Below, in pieces: positions 1 through 6,345 of a stretch of 16,219 bases of DNA. How positions within the stretch are numbered: the first letter of the stretch is position 1; every line of letters begins with the position of its first letter. This DNA comes from an uncultured Bacilli bacterium (GTDB lineage Bacteria > Bacillota_I > Bacilli_A > RF39 > UBA660): NCBI GenBank assembly GCA_934101345.1, contig CAKOQV010000026.1, forward strand, positions 1 through 16,219, in the 5' to 3' direction. The notes under the pieces were generated by a model. It did no database searches, was not told the origin of the DNA, and saw only the letters and a program-made list of their open reading frames with translations. The position numbers and the translations under genes were made by a program.

Positions 1-2
1 AT

Positions 3-485
3 AATAATCTTGAAAGTGATCTTATTAAATTATTAAATGAGAAAAATATTAAATATTATTCTTGTATTAAAGATTTAAATTTAGATAAATATAAATTTTA
101 TTTTTTAAATACTAAAATTTATGATAATGAAAATGATAATAGTAATGTTATTTATACAGAACTAAATAGTTATAAATTCTTATTTATGGGTGATGCAGAA
201 GTAGAAAAAGAAAAAGACATATTAAACAAATATAACATCAATGATATTGATGTCTTAAAAGTAGGACATCATGGAAGTAAGACAAGTAGTAGTGAAAATT
301 TTATAAATGAAATTAATCCTAAGTATTCTATTATTAGTGTTGGAAAAAATAATCGTTATGGTCATCCAAACAAAGGAGTTTTAAATAATCTAAAAGAGTC
401 AAAAATTTATAGGACGGATCAAGATGGAAGTATTATGTTTAAGATTAAAAATAATAAATTAAAGATTGAAACATGTAGTCCATAG
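3..485 (+). CDS. comEC: ComEC/Rec2 DNA uptake protein, C-terminal end (5' partial)
   Basis: This is the C-terminal part of the competence channel protein ComEC, which carries single-stranded DNA across the membrane during transformation. The reading frame is open from base 3 and runs beyond the left edge, so only about 160 codons are visible and the membrane domain is outside the window. What is seen is the end of the metallo-beta-lactamase-like domain: FLFMGDAE, then DVLKVGHHGSKTSS, then IISVGKNNRYGHP, then YRTDQDGSI, all in the order usual for ComEC. The HHGS and GHP histidines are retained. An internal ATG at 186 is not the start, because the same frame continues upstream with a matching domain sequence (VIYTELNSYKF). 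In many Firmicutes comEC is followed by holA and dprA near topA; neither is present here. Confidence 0.9.
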   Translation, partial: NNLESDLIKLLNEKNIKYYSCIKDLNLDKYKFYFLNTKIYDNENDNSNVIYTELNSYKFLFMGDAEVEKEKDILNKYNINDIDVLKVGHHGSKTSSSENFINEINPKYSIISVGKNNRYGHPNKGVLNNLKESKIYRTDQDGSIMFKIKNNKLKIETCSP

Positions 486-497
486 AAAGGAGTAGAT

Positions 498-584
498 ATG
501 AATTATTATAATGAGATAAAAAATGAATTAATAAATAATGAGATAAATAGGAAAGTTAAAAGTTACTCGAAAAGTTTAGCATAA
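498..584 (+). pseudogene. Remnant of a DUF1016/YhcG-like nuclease N-terminus
   Basis: This is a 28-codon ORF with a good ribosome binding site (AAAGGAG at 486-492, just after the comEC stop). It begins MNYYNEIKNELINNEI and continues to YSKSLA before a TAA. From memory, this opening closely resembles the start of DUF1016-family proteins (PDDEXK-type nuclease, YhcG-like), which normally continue for over 300 residues. Everything after about codon 25 is missing, and no matching sequence follows in any frame that I can see. It is best read as a truncated relic translationally coupled to comEC. It could instead be a genuine short peptide. The family call rests on recall of N-terminal similarity only. 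Confidence 0.45.
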
Positions 585-608
585 GGGAATTAACGCTTTT
601 GGTTTCCA

Positions 609-655
609 AAAAAAAGAAAAAAATTCTATGAATATAGAATAATCTTTCTTTTTTT
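609..655. terminator. Bidirectional terminator hairpin
   Basis: The inner stem is ATTCTAT (623-629) with ATAGAAT (634-640) around the loop GAAT. An outer arm of A7-GAAA (609-619) pairs with TTTC-T7 (645-655). T-runs follow the stem on both strands, so it can end transcripts from comEC on the plus strand and from the minus-strand unit that converges on it. The TAG stop of the minus-strand ORF lies inside the stem. Confidence 0.75.
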
Positions 656-697
656 GTATAACAACACTTGACGCTCTGGTTGTTTTCCCCAAAACAT
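626..697 (-). CDS. Possible 23-aa basic peptide
   Basis: This short minus-strand ORF runs from ATG at 697 to TAG at 626 and is rich in Lys/Arg and hydrophobic residues (it opens MFWGKQPERQV and ends KKRKIILYS). GGAGG at 710-706 lies 8 nt upstream of this ATG. An in-frame ATG at 703 would add two residues but sits only 2 nt from the ribosome binding site. A promoter is visible upstream (724-753), and the stop is embedded in a terminator, as for several other genes in the window. I recognise no family. It could be a small membrane-active peptide, a leader peptide, or an accidental ORF inside a structured RNA. Confidence 0.35.
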   Translation of the reverse strand: MFWGKQPERQVLLYKKRKIILYS

Positions 698-717
698 TGC
701 CATATCCTCCAAGTGCT
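663..717 (-). other. Foldable RNA segment over the start of the minus-strand ORF
   Basis: On the minus strand GCACTTG (716-710) can pair with CAAGTG (670-665). Inside, GTTTT-GGGG-AAAAC (695-682) makes a small hairpin. The two helices are separated by a fairly symmetric internal loop that holds the GGAGG ribosome binding site. The fold could hide the ribosome binding site, or be part of a small non-coding RNA. No known RNA family was recognised. Confidence 0.3.
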
Positions 718-723
718 GATACA

Positions 724-753
724 ATTATACTATAAATCCAAATTTTTGTTCAA
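724..753 (-). promoter_or_regulatory. Sigma-A-type promoter of the minus-strand unit
   Basis: Read on the minus strand, TTGAAC (753-748) and a consensus TATAAT (729-724) are separated by 18 nt. Transcription would start near 717 and reach the terminator at 655-609, giving an RNA of roughly 100 nt. Confidence 0.6.
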
Positions 754-772
754 GACTTATTTCCCAAGTTTA

Positions 773-788
773 AAAGTTCGGGAACTTT
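773..788. repeat. Perfect inverted repeat upstream of the minus-strand promoter
   Basis: AAAGTTC (773-779), GG, then GAACTTT (782-788). It lies about 20 bp upstream of the -35 box of the minus-strand promoter. The flanks extend it imperfectly (CCAAGTT at 764-770 against GAACTTTGG). It could be a regulator site or a hairpin; it lacks the T-run expected of a terminator. Confidence 0.5.
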
Positions 789-985
789 GGATTTTATTTA
801 ACACTAATAAAAAACTAGATGAATTATCGAAAATATGATATGATTAATATAAGATGTGTGCTATGACAAATATTTAAATGGTTATAAAATAAAAATTTGT
901 AATTAATATAAGATAAAATAAGAATTATTATAAAATTAAAGATAAGATGTAACTATTTTATAATTTATTGCATAATATATAATGT
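789..985. other. AT-rich intergenic stretch, no gene recognised
   Basis: I see no ORF with a ribosome binding site and no RNA gene here. The only structure noted is a 13-bp direct repeat, ATTAATATAAGAT, at 843-855 and 902-914. The stretch looks like decayed or filler DNA between the comEC end and topA. Confidence 0.5.
843..914. repeat. Two copies of a 13-bp direct repeat
   Basis: ATTAATATAAGAT occurs at 843-855 and again at 902-914, start to start 59 bp apart. In DNA this AT-rich the repeat may have arisen by chance. Confidence 0.35.
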
Positions 986-1042
986 CATAAGCTTTAGCTT
1001 GTGTTTATATATATAGTGACTTCCTTTTGGAAGTCATTTGTG
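986..1042 (+). terminator. Tandem hairpins upstream of topA, second one terminator-like
   Basis: A first imperfect stem pairs CATAAGCT (986-993) with AGCTTGTG (996-1003). A second, perfect stem pairs TGACTTCC (1017-1024) with GGAAGTCA (1029-1036) around TTTT and is followed by a T-rich run (TTTGTGTT). The second would insulate topA from upstream transcription. A consensus-like TATAAT at 978-983 just ahead raises the chance that the pair is a very short RNA of its own, but no convincing -35 is seen. Confidence 0.5.
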
Positions 1043-1070
1043 TTATATTGTGGGAAAATAAAAAAAATAC

Positions 1071-1100
1071 TTGCATTTTGTTTATGAATTAGTATATAAT
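1071..1100 (+). promoter_or_regulatory. topA promoter
   Basis: TTGCAT (1071-1076) and TATAAT (1095-1100) are separated by 18 nt. The predicted start near 1107 leaves a leader of only about 16 nt before the topA ATG at 1123. This rules out the in-frame ATG at 1099, which lies inside the -10 box. Confidence 0.7.
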
Positions 1101-1122
1101 GTTACAGAAAGGAAAGAAGTCT

Positions 1123-3165
1123 ATGTCAAAGAAATTAGTAATAGTGGAGTCTCCACATAAAAGTAAAACAATTGAAAAATATTTGGGAAATGGATACAAA
1201 GTTGTATCTTCTGTTGGGCATATTAGAGATTTATCTACTTCTGGAAAGTTTGGCTTTGGTGTTGATATTGAAAATAATTTTAAGCCTGATTATCAGATAA
1301 TTAAGGGTAAAAATAAAATAGTAAAAGAATTAAAAAAAGATGTTAAGGATTCTGATTTTGTTTACCTAGCAACCGACCCCGATCGTGAAGGAGAGGCTAT
1401 TAGTTGGCATTTATATGATGTGTTAGGTCTAAATGACAAAAATTATGATCGTATAGTATTTAATGAAATAACAAAGAAAGCTGTTTTAGATTCTTTTGAT
1501 AAAGCTAGAAAAATTGATGATAATTTAGTTAAATCACAAGAAACAAGAAGAATTTTAGATAGAATTATTGGTTTTAGACTTAGTAAACTTATGCAATCTA
1601 AAACTGGTGGAAAGTCTGCGGGTAGAGTTCAGTCGGTAGCTCTTAAGTTAATTGTAGATAGAGAAAGAGAAATTGAAGCTTTTATACCAGAAGAGTATTT
1701 TGAAATAGATGCTTATTTTAATGATTTTAGTGCTAGACTTGATACTTATAATTATAAGAATATTGAAATTAAGAAAGAAGTAGAGGCTAAGGAAATATTA
1801 AGTAAATTATCTAATGCTTTTAAGATAGTTAGTGTTGATAAGAAAGAGAAAGCTAAGAAAAGTAAATTTCCATTTACTACGAGTACACTTCAGCAAGAGG
1901 CTTCAAATAAACTTGGTTTTACTTCTAAAAAGACTATGACTATTGCACAAAAACTATATGAAGGAATTGATTTAGGTAGTGAAACTGTCGGTTTAATTTC
2001 TTATATGAGAACTGATTCGGTAAGACTTTCTGATGAGTTTGTTAAAGAAACTTATGGATATATTAAAGATAACTATGGTAGTGAATATGTCGGTTATGTT
2101 AAAAAGAGTAATAAGACTGAAAATGTTCAAGATGCTCATGAGGCTATTAGGCCTACTTCAATAAATAGAAATCCAGATAATATTAAAGAATATTTATCTA
2201 ATGATGAATATAAGTTATATAAAATTATTTATTATAGAGCTTTAGCTTCACTTATGAAAGACGCTAAGGTAGAAGCTACTACTGTTATATTAGATAATAA
2301 CAATTATCAATTTAAGGCTACTGGTCAAGTACTTATTTTTGATGGATATTTAAAAGTATATAATGCTTATGAAGATAGTGAAGATACTATTCTTCCTGAT
2401 TTTGGTACTTATAATAGTAATGTTATTGTATCTAATAAAATAGAGTATTCTTCACATACTACTAAACCTCCTGCTAGATATACAGAAAGTAAATTAATTA
2501 AAGAGATGGAAGAACTTGGTATTGGCAGACCTTCTACTTATGCTAAGACTATTGATACTATAAAAGAAAGAAATTATGTTAAGATTGAAGATAAAAAATT
2601 TGTACCTACAGAAGTTGGTATAGAAACTACTGATAAATTACAAGAGTTCTTTAAGGATATTATTAATGTTGAATATACTAAAAATATGGAAGATGATTTA
2701 GATAAAATAGCAGAAGGAAATATGGAATGGTATAAACTTCTTAGAATGTTTTATGATGATTTTGAACCTAAGGTAGAAGTGGCATTTAAAGAAATGGAGA
2801 AAAAGGCTCCTGAAAAGACTGGCGAAAAATGTCCTAACTGTGGAAGTGATTTAGTAATAAAGCAAAGTAGATATGGTAAGTTTATTGCCTGCTCGAACTA
2901 TCCTACTTGTAAGTATATAAAGAATGATAAAGAGGAAAAACAAGTAGTAGAAGTAATGGATTGCCCTAAATGTGATGGTAAAATAATTGAAAGGAAAACT
3001 AAAAGAGGTAAAATATTTTATGGTTGCTCTAATTATCCTAAATGTGATTTTGCTTCATGGGATAAACCTTTGGAAGAAAAATGTCCTAAATGTAATGGCA
3101 CTTTGGTAGAAAAAAAAGATAAAATTAAATGTATAAATTGTGATTATGAGAGAGATGATGGATAG
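1123..3165 (+). CDS. topA: DNA topoisomerase I (type IA)
   Basis: This enzyme relaxes negatively supercoiled DNA by single-strand cleavage through a 5'-phosphotyrosine. The protein is 680 aa, within the usual range. The TOPRIM domain opens KKLVIVESPHKSKT with catalytic Glu9, and DPDREGE (85-91) carries the metal-binding acids. The active-site Tyr294 lies in SYMRTDS. The C-terminus has three four-cysteine zinc ribbons starting near Cys570, Cys614 and Cys654 (CPNC...CSNYPTC, CPKC...CSNYPKC, CPKC...CINC). ATG 1123 is chosen because it follows AGAAAGGAAAG at a workable distance and matches the family start. The upstream ATG 1099 falls within the promoter. The gene stands alone between its own promoter and a terminator that overlaps its stop codon. 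In other Firmicutes it often follows dprA, which is absent here. Confidence 0.98.
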   Translation: MSKKLVIVESPHKSKTIEKYLGNGYKVVSSVGHIRDLSTSGKFGFGVDIENNFKPDYQIIKGKNKIVKELKKDVKDSDFVYLATDPDREGEAISWHLYDVLGLNDKNYDRIVFNEITKKAVLDSFDKARKIDDNLVKSQETRRILDRIIGFRLSKLMQSKTGGKSAGRVQSVALKLIVDREREIEAFIPEEYFEIDAYFNDFSARLDTYNYKNIEIKKEVEAKEILSKLSNAFKIVSVDKKEKAKKSKFPFTTSTLQQEASNKLGFTSKKTMTIAQKLYEGIDLGSETVGLISYMRTDSVRLSDEFVKETYGYIKDNYGSEYVGYVKKSNKTENVQDAHEAIRPTSINRNPDNIKEYLSNDEYKLYKIIYYRALASLMKDAKVEATTVILDNNNYQFKATGQVLIFDGYLKVYNAYEDSEDTILPDFGTYNSNVIVSNKIEYSSHTTKPPARYTESKLIKEMEELGIGRPSTYAKTIDTIKERNYVKIEDKKFVPTEVGIETTDKLQEFFKDIINVEYTKNMEDDLDKIAEGNMEWYKLLRMFYDDFEPKVEVAFKEMEKKAPEKTGEKCPNCGSDLVIKQSRYGKFIACSNYPTCKYIKNDKEEKQVVEVMDCPKCDGKIIERKTKRGKIFYGCSNYPKCDFASWDKPLEEKCPKCNGTLVEKKDKIKCINCDYERDDG

Positions 3166-3178
3166 TTATCTCTCTTTT
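3148..3178 (+). terminator. topA terminator overlapping the stop codon
   Basis: GAGAGAGAT (3148-3156) pairs with ATCTCTCTT (3168-3176) and is followed by TTTTGT. The 11-nt loop contains the topA TAG. The T-run is short, so some read-through is possible. Confidence 0.6.
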
Positions 3179-3212
3179 GTATTAAAAAATTTTAAAAATC
3201 ATTTTATTGTAA

Positions 3213-3241
3213 TTGACTAAAAAACTTCAAGATGGTATACT
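3213..3241 (+). promoter_or_regulatory. Promoter of the F1-like ATPase operon
   Basis: TTGACT (3213-3218), a 17-nt spacer and TATACT (3236-3241) make a near-consensus sigma-A promoter. The start site near 3248 leaves a leader of about 20 nt. Its TTGACTAAAAAA block is repeated exactly in the promoter at 10999. Confidence 0.75.
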
Positions 3242-3267
3242 TTATATAGTAGGAAAGTAGGTATCAT

Positions 3268-3999
3268 ATGAAAAAGAAAAAAAAGATACAAACTAGTTAT
3301 GATTATACAAGAACTTTTCTTATTTTTGCTATAGTATTTAGTATTATTATAGCTATAAGTACTTATTGGATTTATGCTTATAATCATAAACATTCATATT
3401 TAAATAATGACTTTGTTAGTTATAAGATAGATGATTATGCTTATATCAAGGGTAATATGGTTTATTTAAAAAATATTGATAATAAGGTTATTAATGATTT
3501 TATAAATAGTCAAAATAAAATTAATATTAATAATGTTATTGATACTGATATAAATAAAACAATATATAAAAATATTTTATCTATAAAAATTAAATATGTT
3601 TTATATGGTGAATTATCTAATTATGAAGAAATTTTGACTTTGAATTATAATTTAAAAGATAATAAACTAGTAGACAATGATAGTCTTTTAAATATGACTA
3701 AAGTTACTTATAAGGATATAGCAGATTCATTATTTAATGAATATATAAAATTAGATGATACTAGTGTTAAGGTAGTAGATGCTATTACTAATGAAGAAGT
3801 TACTGGTACTGAGTTTAATGATAATAGTTATAAATATATAATTAGAATAAGAGAGAATCTACCGGATATAATGAATTTATATATTAGAGATGGTAAATTA
3901 TATTATGTAGTAAAATTAAAAGATATAAATAAATTGTGCTACCAAACAAATATAGATGTTAGTAGTAGATATATTGATGAAGAAATAGATAAATTATAA
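3268..3999 (+). CDS. Single-pass membrane protein with an outer domain, first gene of the ATPase operon
   Basis: This 243-aa protein has a positively charged start (MKKKKK), one hydrophobic helix at about residues 17-38, and a remainder of about 200 residues. The positive-inside rule puts that large part outside the cell. The outer part, with alternating strands and a motif such as YEEILTLNYNLKDNKL, resembles the DUF3298/PdaC- and RsiV-type extracellular fold. This is a weak recollection of pattern, and no catalytic residues were identified. ATG 3268 follows AGGAAAG and AGTAGG. The stop overlaps the ribosome binding site of the c-like gene 10 nt downstream, and no terminator lies between, so it is most likely co-expressed with the ATPase. 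No counterpart exists in standard atp operons. It may be a surface component of the complex or an unrelated passenger. Confidence 0.75.
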   Translation: MKKKKKIQTSYDYTRTFLIFAIVFSIIIAISTYWIYAYNHKHSYLNNDFVSYKIDDYAYIKGNMVYLKNIDNKVINDFINSQNKININNVIDTDINKTIYKNILSIKIKYVLYGELSNYEEILTLNYNLKDNKLVDNDSLLNMTKVTYKDIADSLFNEYIKLDDTSVKVVDAITNEEVTGTEFNDNSYKYIIRIRENLPDIMNLYIRDGKLYYVVKLKDINKLCYQTNIDVSSRYIDEEIDKL

Positions 4000-4009
4000 G
4001 GAGGAAATT

Positions 4010-4255
4010 ATGGAAAGTATTTTATCTGCAACTGCAATTGGAATAGGGGTAATGGTTGGACTTGCATTTTTAGGATTGGGATTAGGTGTTGGATTACTTG
4101 GTGGAAGAGTAGCTGAGGCTGTTGGAAGAAATCCAGAAACTAAAAATGATGTAGTACATTCAATAATGACAATATTAATAATATTTTCAATATTCTTATT
4201 ATTTTTATTTGCATTTTGTTTCTTATTATTATTCTTTAATCCATTAGTGGGATAA
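4010..4255 (+). CDS. F-type ATPase subunit c-like proteolipid lacking the ion-binding carboxylate
   Basis: This 81-aa protein is a two-helix hairpin with the hallmarks of the rotor-ring subunit c. Helix 1 carries GLGLGVG (22-28), the ring-packing GxGxGxG motif. GGRVAEAVGRNPET follows, with the polar RNP loop (Arg40-Asn41-Pro42) that contacts gamma and epsilon. In the family the essential Glu/Asp of helix 2 lies 18 residues after that proline. Here the position is Ser60 (codon TCA, 4187-4189), and the whole helix (about 52-76) contains no Asp, Glu, Gln or other ionisable side chain except Cys70. Phe and Leu are strikingly abundant. Helix 1 also has no substitute acid within its core. AAGGAGG (3998-4004) precedes the ATG. 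A ring that cannot bind protons or sodium in the usual way is inferred. Confidence 0.85.
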   Translation: MESILSATAIGIGVMVGLAFLGLGLGVGLLGGRVAEAVGRNPETKNDVVHSIMTILIIFSIFLLFLFAFCFLLLFFNPLVG

Positions 4256-4256
4256 T

Positions 4257-5015
4257 ATGACTTTAATTATTATCTCTTTTGCTGTTATTATACTACTTGT
4301 AGTATTAATGAGTTTAATGCTTAAAAACATGGTAAAAGAGGTAGATAAAAAATCTAAATCATACTTTGTAGATAAATTACAAGAGTATGATTATTTGATA
4401 GATGAAAAGGAAAAGAAACTTTCTGAATTAGAAAGTGAATTAGAAAAAAGAAAGAATGGATTAAAGAATTCTGATAATAATATAGATACTCCTAACTATG
4501 ATTTTGATAGTAGTATTATTGATATGCTTACTGAGACTAATTATCTTGATAAAAATATATTTGAATTAAATAAAAAAATAGAAGAAAAATTTATAATTAA
4601 TTATGAAGATTTACTTAAAGATTTTTTATCAAATATTAAGGATAATAATAAATATGATTTTACTCTTAAACTTAGAGATAAATTTACACCTGATGAAATA
4701 TACAAAATAGAAACTTTATTACCAGAAGAGAGAGATGAGTATTTGAAAGAATTATTAACTGATGAAGAATATAAAGTATATGAAATATTTGTTATAAGTA
4801 ATAAATTTAACATGGTGGATTTTATTGATTATTTGGATAGACTAATAGAAATTAATAATCCTAAGGTTACTGTACTTGTACCAAATAAAAATATTAATTA
4901 TGATTATATTGATAGTAAAATTAAAACTAAAGTGTCTGATAATATATATAAAGGAATTAAGATAATTTATAAAAATAAAGTATATGACTTTAGTTTGAAT
5001 GAAGGGAATGTGTGA
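4257..5015 (+). CDS. Peripheral-stalk-like protein, probable b-delta fusion
   Basis: This 252-aa protein has an N-terminal membrane helix (about residues 3-22) and then a charged coiled coil with many Lys and Glu (about 25-70), the layout of F0 subunit b. A middle helical region follows. The last 60 or so residues contain KVTVLVPN and end GIKIIYKNKVYDFSLNE, which resembles the C-terminal end of subunit delta/OSCP (the GGVVIRIGDKVIDGS-type segment). No separate b or delta gene is present, so a single protein may anchor and hold the head, as in known b-delta fusions of actinobacteria. The ATG follows the c-like stop by one base with only a weak ribosome binding site, which suggests translational coupling. 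It ends in TGA. The delta assignment is moderate; the stalk role is well supported by position and architecture. Confidence 0.65.
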   Translation: MTLIIISFAVIILLVVLMSLMLKNMVKEVDKKSKSYFVDKLQEYDYLIDEKEKKLSELESELEKRKNGLKNSDNNIDTPNYDFDSSIIDMLTETNYLDKNIFELNKKIEEKFIINYEDLLKDFLSNIKDNNKYDFTLKLRDKFTPDEIYKIETLLPEERDEYLKELLTDEEYKVYEIFVISNKFNMVDFIDYLDRLIEINNPKVTVLVPNKNINYDYIDSKIKTKVSDNIYKGIKIIYKNKVYDFSLNEGNV

Positions 5016-5016
5016 T

Positions 5017-6345
5017 ATGGGACTTAATAAAGTAGATAAAAAGGTTGAAGATATTAAGAATAATGATAATATCTTTTCTGTTGGTAAAGTAATAAAAGTT
5101 AATCCTTATACTGTTATTGTATCAGGACTTAATGATATTACTTATTATGAAGAAGTAAATATTGATGATAAGGCTAAAGGATTTGTTTTTGCGGTAGGTA
5201 AAAATAATGTCACTATTTCTCTAATTGAAGTAAAAGAAAAAATAAATCCTGGTGACTCTGTATATGCTTTAAAGAAACAATTTAAATGTTTATTTAGTAT
5301 GGATTCAATGGGTAAAGTTATTGATATTTTTGGTAATGATTTAATAGCCGGCAAGAAGTTTGACAACTTAGTAGAAGTACCAATTGAGAATGAACCTATT
5401 ACTATTATGGATAGAGATCTAGTTACTAGAGAGTTTTTAACTGGTATTACTGGTATTGATATGTTATATCCTATTGGTAGGGGACAGAGACAATTAATAA
5501 TAGGAGATAAAAAGACAGGTAAAACGCAAATAGCCTTAGATGCTATAGTTAATCAAAAAGATAAAAATATGGTATGTATTTATGTAGCTATAGGTAAGAC
5601 TAAGAAGGAAGTTAAAGATATTTATTATGATCTTACTAAGAGAGGCGCTGCTTCTTATACAATTATTATTGCTTCATTTAATGATGAACTTCCTAATAGA
5701 ACATATTTAACTCCTTATGTTGCTCTTTCTATAGCAGAAGAGATGATGATGGATTCTTATGATGTATTAGTAGTAATAGATGATTTAAAGAAACATGCTG
5801 ATGTATATAGACAGATATCTCTTGCTAGTGGTAAAACTCCAGGTAGAGATGCTTATCCTTCCGATATCTTTTATGCTCATTCTAGACTACTAGAAAAAGG
5901 ATGTCAACATAAGAATGGTGGTTCTATTACAATACTTCCAATAGTAGAAACTAAGTCTTCAGATATTACTGATTATATATCTACAAATATTATATCTATA
6001 TGTGATGGGCAGCTTGTTTTATCTAGTAAAAACTTTGCTAAAGGACAAAAGCCAGCATTAAATTATGGATTATCAGTATCTAGACTTGGTGGTAATGTAC
6101 AAGCTCCTGATATGAAGAAATTAGGTAGTTTAGTAAGAAGAGAATTACTAGAATATTTGGAAGTTAGGGATATATATGAACTTGCTAATATTGATGAAAT
6201 GGGAGAAGAATTACAACATAGGATGAAAGAAGGCAAAAAGATACTTGATAAGTTAAGTCAAAATAAATTTTCTCCAAAAAGTAAGGAAGAAATGTTAGAA
6301 TTATATAAGTTCCTAGAAGAAGGTGAAGATAATGCAAGTAGGTAA
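5017..6345 (+). CDS. atpA: F1 ATPase alpha subunit, C-terminally short
   Basis: Non-catalytic alpha subunit of an F1 head, 442 aa against about 500 usual. Seen in order: a short N-terminal helix, the beta-barrel crown from about residue 20, GRGQRQLIIGDKKTGKT with Walker A at 163-170, CIYVAIGKTKKE, a stretch equivalent to the DDLSKQA region (IDDLKKHADVYRQISL), PGRDAYPSDIFYAHSRLLEK, TDYISTNIISICDGQ, and GLSVSRLGG with the arginine finger Arg356. The C-terminal helical domain stops soon after the FSPKSKEEM segment, about 60 residues early, so its last helices are missing. ATG 5017 is chosen because AAGGGA (5002-5007) lies 9 nt upstream and it starts right after the previous TGA. ATG 4999 would lie inside that gene and ahead of the ribosome binding site. 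It overlaps beta by 14 nt. Confidence 0.93.
   Translation: MGLNKVDKKVEDIKNNDNIFSVGKVIKVNPYTVIVSGLNDITYYEEVNIDDKAKGFVFAVGKNNVTISLIEVKEKINPGDSVYALKKQFKCLFSMDSMGKVIDIFGNDLIAGKKFDNLVEVPIENEPITIMDRDLVTREFLTGITGIDMLYPIGRGQRQLIIGDKKTGKTQIALDAIVNQKDKNMVCIYVAIGKTKKEVKDIYYDLTKRGAASYTIIIASFNDELPNRTYLTPYVALSIAEEMMMDSYDVLVVIDDLKKHADVYRQISLASGKTPGRDAYPSDIFYAHSRLLEKGCQHKNGGSITILPIVETKSSDITDYISTNIISICDGQLVLSSKNFAKGQKPALNYGLSVSRLGGNVQAPDMKKLGSLVRRELLEYLEVRDIYELANIDEMGEELQHRMKEGKKILDKLSQNKFSPKSKEEMLELYKFLEEGEDNASR

Noticed and set aside
663..717. Known riboswitch or SRP RNA in the minus-strand leader
   Set aside because: The GGATATGGC string recalls purine riboswitches, but their other conserved loop sequences are missing, and the SRP RNA signature is absent.
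1099..1122. Upstream in-frame ATG extending topA by eight residues
   Set aside because: The ATG lies inside the -10 box of the topA promoter, has no ribosome binding site, and adds residues not found at the family's N-terminus.
4601..4813. Minus-strand ORF antisense to the stalk gene, and similar ORFs at 5145-5366, 10452-10640, 13112-13396, 14288-14476 and 15049-15243
   Set aside because: They lie opposite well-supported genes, show no ribosome binding site or family motif, and mirror the codon composition of the real gene.
6323..6331. GTG start for the beta subunit
   Set aside because: The ATG at 6332 is better placed after the GAAGAAGGTGAAG ribosome binding region and gives a normal beta N-terminus.
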